From: Candidatus Aenigmatarchaeota archaeon
GTDB taxonomy: Archaea > Aenigmatarchaeota > Aenigmatarchaeia > Aenigmatarchaeales > DAIDAN01
Assembly (NCBI GenBank): GCA_027310605.1
Contig: DAIDAN010000041.1
Location: 1 to 5,497 of the forward strand
Length of the DNA stretch: 5,497 nt
Reading direction: 5' to 3'
The notes under the pieces are model-generated. The model worked only from the letters and a program-made list of their open reading frames with translations. It ran no database searches and was not told the origin of the DNA. The stretch's first letter is position 1. Each line of letters starts with the position of its first letter. The translations under genes were made by a program, and so were the position numbers. This document shows positions 1-4,980 of the stretch, piece after piece.

Positions 1-1
1 T

Positions 2-163
2 GTCAGAAAACATATATCGTATCTTTATAACCAAATAAGAGCGCATGCAGGCAAGCTGAATTGTATAATTTTAGAAAATGGAGTAAGCGATTTTGAGAAA
101 TATCTGGAAAAGACCACAGGACAAAGTTATGAAATCAACCTCGTCGTTGACGGCAATCTTTAA
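2..163 (+). CDS. 3' end of an unrecognised protein gene (5' end outside window)
   Basis: Frame 2 is open from the window edge to a TAA at 161-163, giving the last 53 residues of a protein. The tail is mildly charged (for example DFEKYLEKTTGQSYEIN) and ends in VVDGNL. I see no transmembrane segment, cysteine pair or motif that I can tie to a family, so no function is given. The other two forward frames are closed early. The frame ends 32 nt before the rpoL start, and its stop codon lies inside the TATA-like box proposed for rpoL, a typical compact archaeal arrangement. It could be a chance open frame, but its fit to the start of the next gene makes a real coding end more likely. Confidence 0.5.
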   Translation, partial: VRKHISYLYNQIRAHAGKLNCIILENGVSDFEKYLEKTTGQSYEINLVVDGNL

Positions 164-165
164 AA
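159..165 (+). promoter_or_regulatory. Candidate TATA box for rpoL
   Basis: TTTAAAA lies with its centre about 26-28 nt upstream of 188-190, the usual archaeal TATA-to-start distance. Transcription would begin at or just before the in-frame ATG at 190, giving a leaderless or nearly leaderless message for rpoL. The box overlaps the stop codon of the upstream reading frame. This rests on sequence and spacing only. Confidence 0.45.
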
Positions 166-195
166 GCCTTAGTCAACAAGAATAACTTGATGATT

Positions 196-456
196 ATGCA
201 AATCAAGGCAGTGAAGGATGAGAAGGAGTTCTTGGAGATAGAAGTCGCTGGCGAGAGCCACACGCTAACGCAGCTTGTCGCGAAAGCGGCGGAAGGCGGG
301 GATGTCGCGTCGGTTTTGGAGCATCCGTTCATGGCGGAGCACAAGCTCGTTGTCAGCGGCGCGAACCCGAGAAAAATACTGGAGAAGTCAGCGGCGAGGA
401 TTGCGAAAGATGCGGAGGAGTTCGGGGACGAATTCAAGAAAGCGATTAAAGAATAA
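196..456 (+). CDS. rpoL: DNA-directed RNA polymerase subunit Rpo11 (RpoL)
   Basis: This small archaeal RNA polymerase subunit is the homologue of eukaryotic Rpb11 and of the bacterial alpha N-terminal domain. It pairs with Rpo3 to form the platform on which the polymerase assembles. The 86-residue product has the family pattern: an N-terminal strand (MQIKAVKDEKEFLEIEVAGE), then SHTLTQLVAKAA in place of the usual HTLGNLL motif (residues 22-33), a HP(F/L) element with a following strand (EHPFMAEHKLVV), and an amphipathic C-terminal helix rich in K and E. Length fits the family (about 85-100). ATG at 196 is chosen because relatives begin with a short M-x-I-K strand. ATG 190 and TTG 187 are in frame and would add two or three residues. 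The central linker EGGDVASVL is short, and the usual conserved N in the HTLGN motif is replaced, so this is a somewhat divergent member. The next gene, larC, starts 51 nt downstream. Confidence 0.85.
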   Translation: MQIKAVKDEKEFLEIEVAGESHTLTQLVAKAAEGGDVASVLEHPFMAEHKLVVSGANPRKILEKSAARIAKDAEEFGDEFKKAIKE

Positions 457-460
457 ATTT
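453..460 (+). promoter_or_regulatory. Weak TATA-like element upstream of larC
   Basis: ATAAATTT overlaps the stop codon of rpoL. If used, it would place a start point near 482-485 and a leader of about 20-25 nt before the larC ATG at 508. It is AT-rich and only loosely like a TATA box. Read-through from rpoL is equally possible. Confidence 0.2.
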
Positions 461-507
461 CTAATACACAACCTTTTCCGGCATATTCTTCCCGATAGTT
501 GATGATT

Positions 508-1686
508 ATGAGAGCGATAATTTTTGACCCGTTCTCGGGGGCTTCGGGAGACATGATAATAGCCAGCTTGATTGGCTTGGGTGCGGACGCGAAGAGAATA
601 AAGGAGGTTATGGAAAGCGCCGCAGGCGTGGATGTTGAGATATCAAAAACCTCGGCTAACGGAATCGCCTCAACGCGCGTGAATGTTACCGAGAAAAAAA
701 GGAACGAGCGCAGCTACGCGGAAATAGTGGCGCATATCGAAGGCTTGGACGTTCCCGATGAAGTGAAAAAGAATTCGCTCGCAATATTCGGGCGCATTGC
801 GAAGGCGGAGTCAAAGGCGCATTCCGCAACCGGCAACATTCATTTTCACGAGCTCGGGCAGGACGATGCGATAGCCGACGTGGTTGGCGCCTGTGCAGCG
901 ATAAGCGGGTTCATGCCCTGCAGGATTTTTTGCTATCCCGTTTCTGTCGGCGGCGGTTTCGTGGAATTTTCCCACGGCAAGTTTCCGGTGCCCGCGCCTG
1001 CCACGCTCGAGATACTCAACGATTCGGAATTGAAATGGCGGAAAGGCCCTGTTGAAAAGGAGCTTCTCACGCCGACCGGAGCCGCGATACTCGCGCATTT
1101 TGCAAGTTCGGAAGTTCCGCAGTTCAGTTCGGAAAAAACAGGATACGGCTCCGGCGCGATGAAGCTCGATGTGCCGAACGCGCTGCGCGCCGTTTTGGGA
1201 GACGCGGACGATATTCTCGAAAAGGACAGCATAGAAGTCTTGGAGACAAACGTGGACAACGTCAGCGGCGAGATTCTCGGAAATTTGTTGGAGGAGCTTC
1301 TCGCTTCCGGCGCAAGGGATGTTGCGCTGATTCCAGTCACGATGAAAAAAAGCAGGAGCGGGCACATAATACAAGCCATAGCCAAGCCGGAGGATTCGGC
1401 ACGGCTTGCGCAAAAAATAATGGAGGAGACTGGCTCGCTCGGCGTGCGCATGATGCCGGTCACGCACAGACTGATTGCGAAAAGGGAAAACAAAAATGTT
1501 AAAACGAAAATAGGAAACTCCGAATACGACGTATCCGTAAAAATCGCTTCGGACCTCAAAGGAAAAATATTCGACGTCTCCGCGGAGTTTGAGGACTGCA
1601 AGCGCGCTGCACGCGTATCGGGCGTTCCCGTCAGGGAAGTTATGCGGATTGCGGAGGAAAAATGTCGGAAGGAGTTATCGGGATGA
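508..1686 (+). CDS. larC: LarC-type nickel insertion protein (pyridinium bisthiocarboxylate mononucleotide nickel chelatase)
   Basis: LarC (formerly DUF111) inserts nickel into pyridinium-3,5-bisthiocarboxylic acid mononucleotide, the last step in making the nickel-pincer cofactor of lactate racemase and related LarA-family enzymes; it is cytoplasmic. The 392-residue product has the family hallmarks in order: an N-terminal FDPFSGASGDM (6-16), the histidine-rich IHFHELGQDDAIADVVG (111-127), a VSVGGGFVEFSHGKFPVPAPAT segment (145-166), LLTPTGAAIL (186-195), GYGSGA (212-217), then the C-terminal domain with LETNVDNVSGEILG (245-258), MKKSRSG (279-285), SLGVR (310-314) and a EFEDC element (360-364). 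ATG 508 is chosen because homologues start directly with the FD-x-FSG strand; ATG 502 and TTG 499 are in frame. Both halves are one uninterrupted frame, unlike species that need a ribosomal frameshift between LarC1 and LarC2. The usual PEYEDC is SAEFEDC here. No larA, larB or larE is visible. Confidence 0.9.
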   Translation: MRAIIFDPFSGASGDMIIASLIGLGADAKRIKEVMESAAGVDVEISKTSANGIASTRVNVTEKKRNERSYAEIVAHIEGLDVPDEVKKNSLAIFGRIAKAESKAHSATGNIHFHELGQDDAIADVVGACAAISGFMPCRIFCYPVSVGGGFVEFSHGKFPVPAPATLEILNDSELKWRKGPVEKELLTPTGAAILAHFASSEVPQFSSEKTGYGSGAMKLDVPNALRAVLGDADDILEKDSIEVLETNVDNVSGEILGNLLEELLASGARDVALIPVTMKKSRSGHIIQAIAKPEDSARLAQKIMEETGSLGVRMMPVTHRLIAKRENKNVKTKIGNSEYDVSVKIASDLKGKIFDVSAEFEDCKRAARVSGVPVREVMRIAEEKCRKELSG

Positions 1687-1689
1687 AAG

Positions 1690-1697
1690 TTTATTTA
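1690..1697 (+). promoter_or_regulatory. TATA box for cca, implying a leaderless transcript
   Basis: TTTATTTA lies in the 33-nt gap after larC, with its centre about 26 nt before the ATG at 1720. Transcription would begin at or next to the start codon. The bases before the ATG (AAAATCATATTCTTGTC) contain no Shine-Dalgarno-like stretch, which agrees with leaderless initiation. Confidence 0.5.
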
Positions 1698-1719
1698 TCG
1701 GGAAAATCATATTCTTGTC

Positions 1720-3126
1720 ATGGTTATCGGGAAGCGGCACGGCGAAGTTGTCGGTCAGGTTCTGAAAGGGATAAGTCCTTCCGAGCGGGAGCGCAAACAG
1801 CTTGAGGATGCGGTTCGAAAGATATTGCAGGCTGCGGAAAATGCCGCGAAGATTTACGGGATGAAACCGATGCTCTGCGGCTCGGTCGCGAAGGACACCT
1901 GGCTCTCGCCGCCGGAAATCGACCTGTTCATGCTCTTTCCGGAGAGCCTGCCGAGAAAAAAACTGGAGGAATACGGGCTGCAGGCAGCGAAGGAGATTTT
2001 TGAAAAGCTTGGGGGAAAGTGCAGGGCTGCGTACAGCGAGCATCCCTATCTCACGGGCTTGATTAAGTTTGATGAAAAAGCGCTTGAAGTTGACATAGTT
2101 CCCGCGTACGAGACATCCGCGACAAACATAAAGTCCGCGGTTGACAGGACCCCGCACCATGTGAATTTTGTTCTGAAGACCCTGGATTACGGGAAATGCC
2201 GGCAGGACGAGGTCCGTCTTTTGAAAAAATTCGCTGCGGCGCGCGGCTGCTACGGCGCCGACCTGGCTGTGCAGGGGTTTTCCGGATATTTGTGCGAACT
2301 CCTGATAATAAAGTTCGAAACATTTCTCGGCGTGATGGAAGCTGCATCGAAATGGCGCGCCGGGGTTGTGATAAACCATGTCGGGAAAAAAATGGAAAGG
2401 GAGTTCAGGGCCGAGGGAGAACCTTTGGTTGTGATAGATCCTGTTGACCCGAACAGGAATGTCGCAGCTTCTGTCTCTGTGGAAACTTTCTATAGGTTCG
2501 CGAAAGCTTGCGGCGATTTTTTGGAGAATCCCGGCGCAAGGTTTTTCGAGAAGGACCTTGTGCAGCCTTACAGCGCGGACGAGGTGGAGCAGATAATTGC
2601 GGAGAGGGGGACGAGATTTTACGCAATAAGGTTTCCCTCCCCGGAGCTTCAGCCTGATGTCTATCACTCGCAGATGAGGAAGGCGCTGTTCAGGATTGGC
2701 GAGATTGCAAAAAAGGAAGGGTTTGCGCTTATCGGCAAGGATTATTGCGCAGGGAGAGAAACCATAATCCTGCTGGAAGCCGAAAACTGGATGCTGCCGA
2801 AGATAATGAAGCGGACCGGGCCGAGCGTGTTCAGCAGGCATGCGGAAGATTTCCTAAACCATTACCATGGCAGGAGAATCTTCATTGAAAACGGCGCTTG
2901 GACAGCGATTCTGGAAAGAAGACACCATCTCCTTCTGGAGCTGCTGAAAGAGCTGTTCAGTTCCGACATGGCTGCGCGCGGCATCCCGAAAAACATAGCA
3001 AAGGCGATGGAGAAGTGCGAGCTTGCGAGCGGGGACGATTTTCTGCGGCTTGCGAAAAGGCTGCCCGAGGACTTCCGCGCCTTCCTGCGCCAGTATTTCG
3101 AGAAGGACTTGAATGTCGCGAGATAA
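1720..3126 (+). CDS. cca: CCA tRNA nucleotidyltransferase, archaeal class I
   Basis: This enzyme adds or repairs the 3' CCA end of tRNAs using CTP and ATP without a nucleic-acid template. The 468-residue product matches the archaeal class I family throughout and in length (about 440-470). The N-terminal nucleotidyltransferase domain has the GS motif GSVAKDTW (54-61), followed by the acidic pair in PEIDLFMLF (E66 and D68) and a third carboxylate in LEVDIVP (D125); these are the expected metal-binding residues. Further hallmarks are NIKSAVDRTPHH (136-147), EVRLLKKF (164-171), GFSGYLCELLI (186-196), VIDPVDPNRNVAA (238-250), ERGTRFYAIRF (295-305), the KRTGPSV segment (364-370) and FIENGAW (388-394). 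Charged helices with R and K fill the C-terminal tail domain that grips the tRNA. The first in-frame ATG gives the full family N-terminus. It starts 33 nt after larC and converges on the CYTH gene. Every key residue is present, so it should be active. Confidence 0.96.
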   Translation: MVIGKRHGEVVGQVLKGISPSERERKQLEDAVRKILQAAENAAKIYGMKPMLCGSVAKDTWLSPPEIDLFMLFPESLPRKKLEEYGLQAAKEIFEKLGGKCRAAYSEHPYLTGLIKFDEKALEVDIVPAYETSATNIKSAVDRTPHHVNFVLKTLDYGKCRQDEVRLLKKFAAARGCYGADLAVQGFSGYLCELLIIKFETFLGVMEAASKWRAGVVINHVGKKMEREFRAEGEPLVVIDPVDPNRNVAASVSVETFYRFAKACGDFLENPGARFFEKDLVQPYSADEVEQIIAERGTRFYAIRFPSPELQPDVYHSQMRKALFRIGEIAKKEGFALIGKDYCAGRETIILLEAENWMLPKIMKRTGPSVFSRHAEDFLNHYHGRRIFIENGAWTAILERRHHLLLELLKELFSSDMAARGIPKNIAKAMEKCELASGDDFLRLAKRLPEDFRAFLRQYFEKDLNVAR

Positions 3127-3255
3127 GAAATGATGGAAATACGATACGGAACAAATTGCAAAGACAATACACAATCATTTCCAAAATAAGACGACTGCTA
3201 AAGTGTTTTAACGAGATGCTGCTTTTAGTGCTCCTGAAATCAATTCATATTGTAC

Positions 3256-3266
3256 TTTATTTTTTT
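3256..3266 (+). terminator. Possible T-tract terminator for cca
   Basis: A T-rich run (TTTATTTTTTT) lies about 130 nt after the cca stop codon, between convergent genes. Archaeal polymerase often stops at such runs without a hairpin. The run overlaps the last codons of the minus-strand CYTH gene, where it encodes the terminal K-K and stop, so it may simply be coding sequence. The rest of 3127-3255 shows nothing I can name. Confidence 0.3.
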
Positions 3267-3835
3267 ACCAGCCCTTTCTTCTCCATCATCAGGAACGGAT
3301 AACCGCGCAAGTCGGGATTGGAAGTGTCAACTCCCAAACTTTTCGCGAGCTTGAACAGCTTCTCGCGCGCTTTCTCAACTGTCCCGAATTCCTTCATCGC
3401 CTCAATCTCGATGAAGTGTCCCAAGTCTTTCACGACATCAAGCGCGATTTCGAACTCGCCGTTGTAATCGTATGTTTCTCTTTCCTTGTCAACTGTGACA
3501 AGAGGTTTCAAGTTTATTGCAGAAAATATTTTCTTCAAGCCTTCAGGATTTTTTATTTCCGTCTCAAACTCGTCGCAGTGTGTATGAACCTCCGCGTTCT
3601 CGGGAACGAAATGCTTGTAATTAAGAATCGTCTTGTCGCCGCGCTTCCTTATGCTCAGCCACTCGAAAGGGAATCTCGGCTCAACGAAATTCCTGTGCGC
3701 GGGCGTGAAATATTCGTCTATCTGCCGGACTTTCTTCACGAACTTCGCGCTGTTCTGCACATTTTCCCTGACCTTCAAGAAAGCGCCCTCGTCGAGTTTT
3801 ATCTTAATTTCTATTTCCGTGTCGTTGTGGGACAT
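3257..3835 (-). CDS. CYTH-domain protein (class IV adenylate cyclase / triphosphatase family, CyaB-like)
   Basis: CYTH proteins form a tunnel of antiparallel strands that binds triphosphates with divalent metals. Members include CyaB-type adenylate cyclases, thiamine triphosphatases and inorganic triphosphatases. The 192-residue product has the defining N-terminal ExExK signature (E7, E9, K11 in TEIEIKIKL), the DEYF element (40-43), a basic strand WLSIRKRGDKTILNYKH (59-75), the acidic strand DEFETEI (88-94), a VDKERETY strand (115-122) and the late signature ALDVVKDLGHFIEIEA (131-146). It ends with GYPFLMMEKKGL, close to the usual archaeal CyaB C-terminal segment. All the charged tunnel positions I would expect are present, so catalysis is likely, but the substrate cannot be read from sequence; triphosphatase activity is at least as likely as cAMP synthesis. 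The start ATG at 3835 is preceded by a good Shine-Dalgarno. The gene sits 7 nt downstream of a HepT remnant. Confidence 0.88.
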   Translation of the reverse strand: MSHNDTEIEIKIKLDEGAFLKVRENVQNSAKFVKKVRQIDEYFTPAHRNFVEPRFPFEWLSIRKRGDKTILNYKHFVPENAEVHTHCDEFETEIKNPEGLKKIFSAINLKPLVTVDKERETYDYNGEFEIALDVVKDLGHFIEIEAMKEFGTVEKAREKLFKLAKSLGVDTSNPDLRGYPFLMMEKKGLVKK

Positions 3836-3840
3836 AAAAG

Positions 3841-3848
3841 AATCACTT
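3841..3848 (-). promoter_or_regulatory. Shine-Dalgarno site of the CYTH gene
   Basis: On the minus strand AAGTGATT precedes the ATG at 3835 by 5 nt. Its GTGAT core can pair with the GAUCACCU end typical of archaeal 16S rRNA. It contains the TGA stop of the upstream HepT remnant (3843-3845), so stop and ribosome site overlap, as in a translationally coupled operon. This site decides the start, because no other in-frame ATG has such a signal. Confidence 0.6.
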
Positions 3849-4055
3849 CCATTTTTTCACATCATCCCTCACGGCTTCAACAAATTTCTTTATAGCTCCA
3901 ACTTTCTTTAACGCCTTGAAAACATCCTCTTCCGTAAAAGTAAAATATTCGTGCGCCGCAAGATTCCTGAAGCGGACAAGCTCTGAAAGCTCTTCATACA
4001 GTTTTTCATCTATGATTCCGCCCCTTTGAAGCAGATAGAAAATCTCCCTGTATTT
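3843..4055 (-). pseudogene. 5'-truncated HepT-like (DUF86) HEPN domain remnant
   Basis: A 70-codon minus-strand frame is open from an in-frame TAG (4056-4058) to a TGA at 3843-3845, with no ATG. It reads as the C-terminal half of a HepT/DUF86 HEPN protein. It has the family YREIFYLLQ segment, GGIIDEKLYEELSELVRFRN, then the diagnostic RX4HXY motif as RNLAAHEY (30-37), and a final helix KKVGAIKKFVEAVRDD. In HepT toxins this motif is the RNase or AMPylation-target site, and the partner is a MNT-type nucleotidyltransferase; none is visible here. About 60 N-terminal residues are missing. One frame over, codons at 4064-4081 read ILIPKN, resembling the (I)PKxYREIF context just upstream in the family, so a small frameshift may separate the halves. 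The remnant begins right after the stop of the pilin-like gene, which suggests the 5' part was lost in a rearrangement. A non-ATG start giving a short product is less likely. Confidence 0.65.
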
Positions 4056-4090
4056 CTATGGAAATTTTTAGGAATTAAAATCTTCTCGCA

Positions 4091-4675
4091 TCAGCTTACG
4101 CCCACGCTCAACACGGTCGTGTTCGCGGCAGCGCTGTATCTCGTGAGTTCTATGGTGTTGCCGGACAACTCCCTCGGCGAGTCGAACTCAACAAGCAGCG
4201 TGCCTTTCTGGTAGATGCTGAAGTCCCGGGTGCCGGAAACGCTTGTCAGGCTCACGGTGCCGTCAAGAAGTATGACATCGTTCTTCGGGTAGAACCATTT
4301 CAGCTCATAGAGGCTGCCGCCTGATGAGGCGGCGCACCGCTGCCAGACCTGCTTGTTCGCATCAACGAGCGCCCAGTCCTGCTGCGCGCATATCTCCGGG
4401 TTTCCAAGAAGGCTGTAGTAGATGCCGTCGGTTTTCACGGAAAGCTTTCCAATGCTTGCGGAGAGCGTGCACTTGCTGCCGGAGCCCGTCCTCGCGGTGT
4501 CGAGAATCTTGTCGCTGCACTTCAGAAAATCGGCGCGCACATTCGTTATCTCCGCGCTCTGCATGGAGCCATATACCACCTTTTGCGCGACAGGTATCCC
4601 GGCCGCGGCCAGGGCGGTGACAACCGCCAGAATCAGGACAGCCTGAACAACCACAGCCAAGGCTTTCATTTTCAT
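4091..4675 (-). CDS. Membrane-anchored, pilin-like surface protein with four cysteines
   Basis: From the ATG at 4675 the product has 194 residues. It opens with a short basic stretch (MKMK) and a hydrophobic helix (residues 5-30, ALAVVVQAVLILAVVTALAAAG then IPVA), followed by an extracellular-looking domain rich in S, T, G and aromatic residues. This is the shape of archaeal type IV pilin-like or other N-anchored surface proteins, but the helix lacks a clear prepilin peptidase site and the usual glutamate, so the class is uncertain. Four cysteines (C53, C69, C96, C114) could form two disulfides outside the cell. The C-terminal half (FYPKNDVILLDGTVSL onward) looks like beta-strands. ATG 4675 is preferred over the upstream TTG at 4711 because GAGG (plus coordinates 4684-4687) sits 8 nt before it, and because the upstream extension adds a non-signal-like stretch. 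It has its own promoter near 4753. No specific family is recognised. Confidence 0.75.
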   Translation of the reverse strand: MKMKALAVVVQAVLILAVVTALAAAGIPVAQKVVYGSMQSAEITNVRADFLKCSDKILDTARTGSGSKCTLSASIGKLSVKTDGIYYSLLGNPEICAQQDWALVDANKQVWQRCAASSGGSLYELKWFYPKNDVILLDGTVSLTSVSGTRDFSIYQKGTLLVEFDSPRELSGNTIELTRYSAAANTTVLSVGVS

Positions 4676-4683
4676 AAGAAGCG

Positions 4684-4687
4684 CCTC
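4684..4687 (-). promoter_or_regulatory. Shine-Dalgarno (GAGG) of the pilin-like gene
   Basis: Minus-strand GAGG is followed by CGCTTCTT and then the ATG at 4675, a spacing of 8 nt. It supports starting the protein at MKMK rather than at the upstream TTG. Confidence 0.5.
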
Positions 4688-4748
4688 GCATAGATAAGGA
4701 ACGAATCTCAATTATGCAGTTCAATACATCATTATGTAATCCTGTTCG

Positions 4749-4757
4749 TATATAAAA
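4749..4757 (-). promoter_or_regulatory. TATA box (with BRE-like AAAAC) for the pilin-like gene
   Basis: On the minus strand the sequence is AAAACTTTTATATA: an A-rich BRE-like element followed by a strong TATA box. Transcription would start near 4727, giving a leader of about 50 nt before the ATG at 4675. The box is nearly symmetrical, but the A-rich flank lies on the side expected for minus-strand transcription. Confidence 0.6.
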
Positions 4758-4766
4758 GTTTTGCTG

Positions 4767-4774
4767 TTTAATAA
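4767..4774 (+). promoter_or_regulatory. TATA box for the tRNA-Pro-like RNA
   Basis: TTTAATAA is centred about 27 nt upstream of 4798, where the tRNA acceptor strand begins. The spacing suggests that transcription starts at or next to the mature 5' end. It lies less than 20 nt from the opposing promoter of the pilin-like gene, so the two may compete. Confidence 0.5.
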
Positions 4775-4797
4775 TTCAGGACTGAAATACATCTTAT

Positions 4798-4917
4798 GGG
4801 CCCGTAGTCTAGCTTGGTAGGATCTCAGCTTCGGGTGAGCCTTTTTTCGCGAAAAAAGGTTCAAGCCAAAAAAGGCATTTTGCCTTTTGATATTATAGAA
4901 AAAGCTGATGACCTGAG
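4798..4917 (+). tRNA. tRNA-Pro(CGG), intron-interrupted; T-arm and 3' acceptor strand not found
   Basis: Positions 4798-4835 form an excellent tRNA 5' half. They give the acceptor strand GGGCCCG, T8 A9, a D-arm with stem GTCT/GGAT and a loop containing GG (4807-4823), C26, the anticodon-stem strand TCAGC (4825-4829), and TTCGGG with anticodon CGG at 4832-4834, reading proline CCG codons. The 3' anticodon-stem strand GCTGA, an exact 5-bp partner, occurs at 4904-4908 after a 67-nt intron-like insert. It is followed by TGACC (4909-4913), a normal five-base variable region with C48. After that, TGAG leads into a hairpin instead of a T-loop. No TTCRA-type T-loop with a matching stem follows, and no strand complementary to GGGCCCG occurs anywhere in the window. 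The gene is therefore a pseudogene, a tRNA with a further large intron ending outside expectation, or the 5' part of a split tRNA. The end given is where tRNA-like sequence stops. Confidence 0.6.
4836..4902 (+). other. Probable tRNA intron at position 37/38 made of two hairpins
   Basis: This 67-nt insert separates G37 from the proposed A38. Its first bases open a hairpin at 4836-4863: a 12-bp stem with one G-T pair, plus C-G, closed by a CGCG loop. A second hairpin follows at 4870-4888 (8 bp, TTT loop). At the 3' boundary the exon bases T32 T33 C34 can pair with G4898 A4899 A4900. This leaves AAA (4901-4903) as a three-base bulge, with the splice point between the second and third A, exactly as in archaeal bulge-helix-bulge sites. 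On the 5' side a G36 G37 T bulge is also placed correctly, but the central helix has one G-A mismatch, so the motif is relaxed rather than perfect. Confidence 0.5.
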
Positions 4918-4951
4918 TAAGCTTTTCTTTCTTTAAAGAAAGAAAACCTTA
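4918..4951 (+). repeat. Long near-perfect inverted repeat (hairpin) in the T-arm position
   Basis: Positions 4923-4946 are a perfect 24-nt palindrome of T/C then G/A runs. A C-C mismatch and four further pairs (TAAG with CTTA) extend it to 34 nt. It begins where the tRNA T-stem should continue. It may be the stem of a second intron, an insertion, or a terminator-like element. The downstream purine-rich stretch to about 4980 has another weak hairpin, AGAACTT with AAGTTTT. Confidence 0.55.
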
Positions 4952-4980
4952 AAGAAAAGAAAGAACTTGAAGAAAAAAAG

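Noticed and set aside
811..1601. Two minus-strand open frames opposite larC
   Set aside because: They are antisense to a complete LarC with all family motifs, and neither translation has recognisable features.
1675..2841. Long minus-strand open frame (388 codons) opposite cca
   Set aside because: It lies entirely antisense to a clear CCA-adding enzyme with intact catalytic motifs. Its translation is arginine- and proline-rich with no family pattern, as expected of a shadow frame.
2898..3302. Plus-strand open frame running past the end of cca
   Set aside because: It shares most of its length with the cca frame in another register and ends in low-complexity AT-rich sequence. No family pattern is seen.
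4904..4917. C/D box guide RNA signals (TGATGA and CTGA)
   Set aside because: The two boxes are almost touching, leaving no room for a guide sequence, and they are better explained as the tRNA anticodon stem and variable loop.
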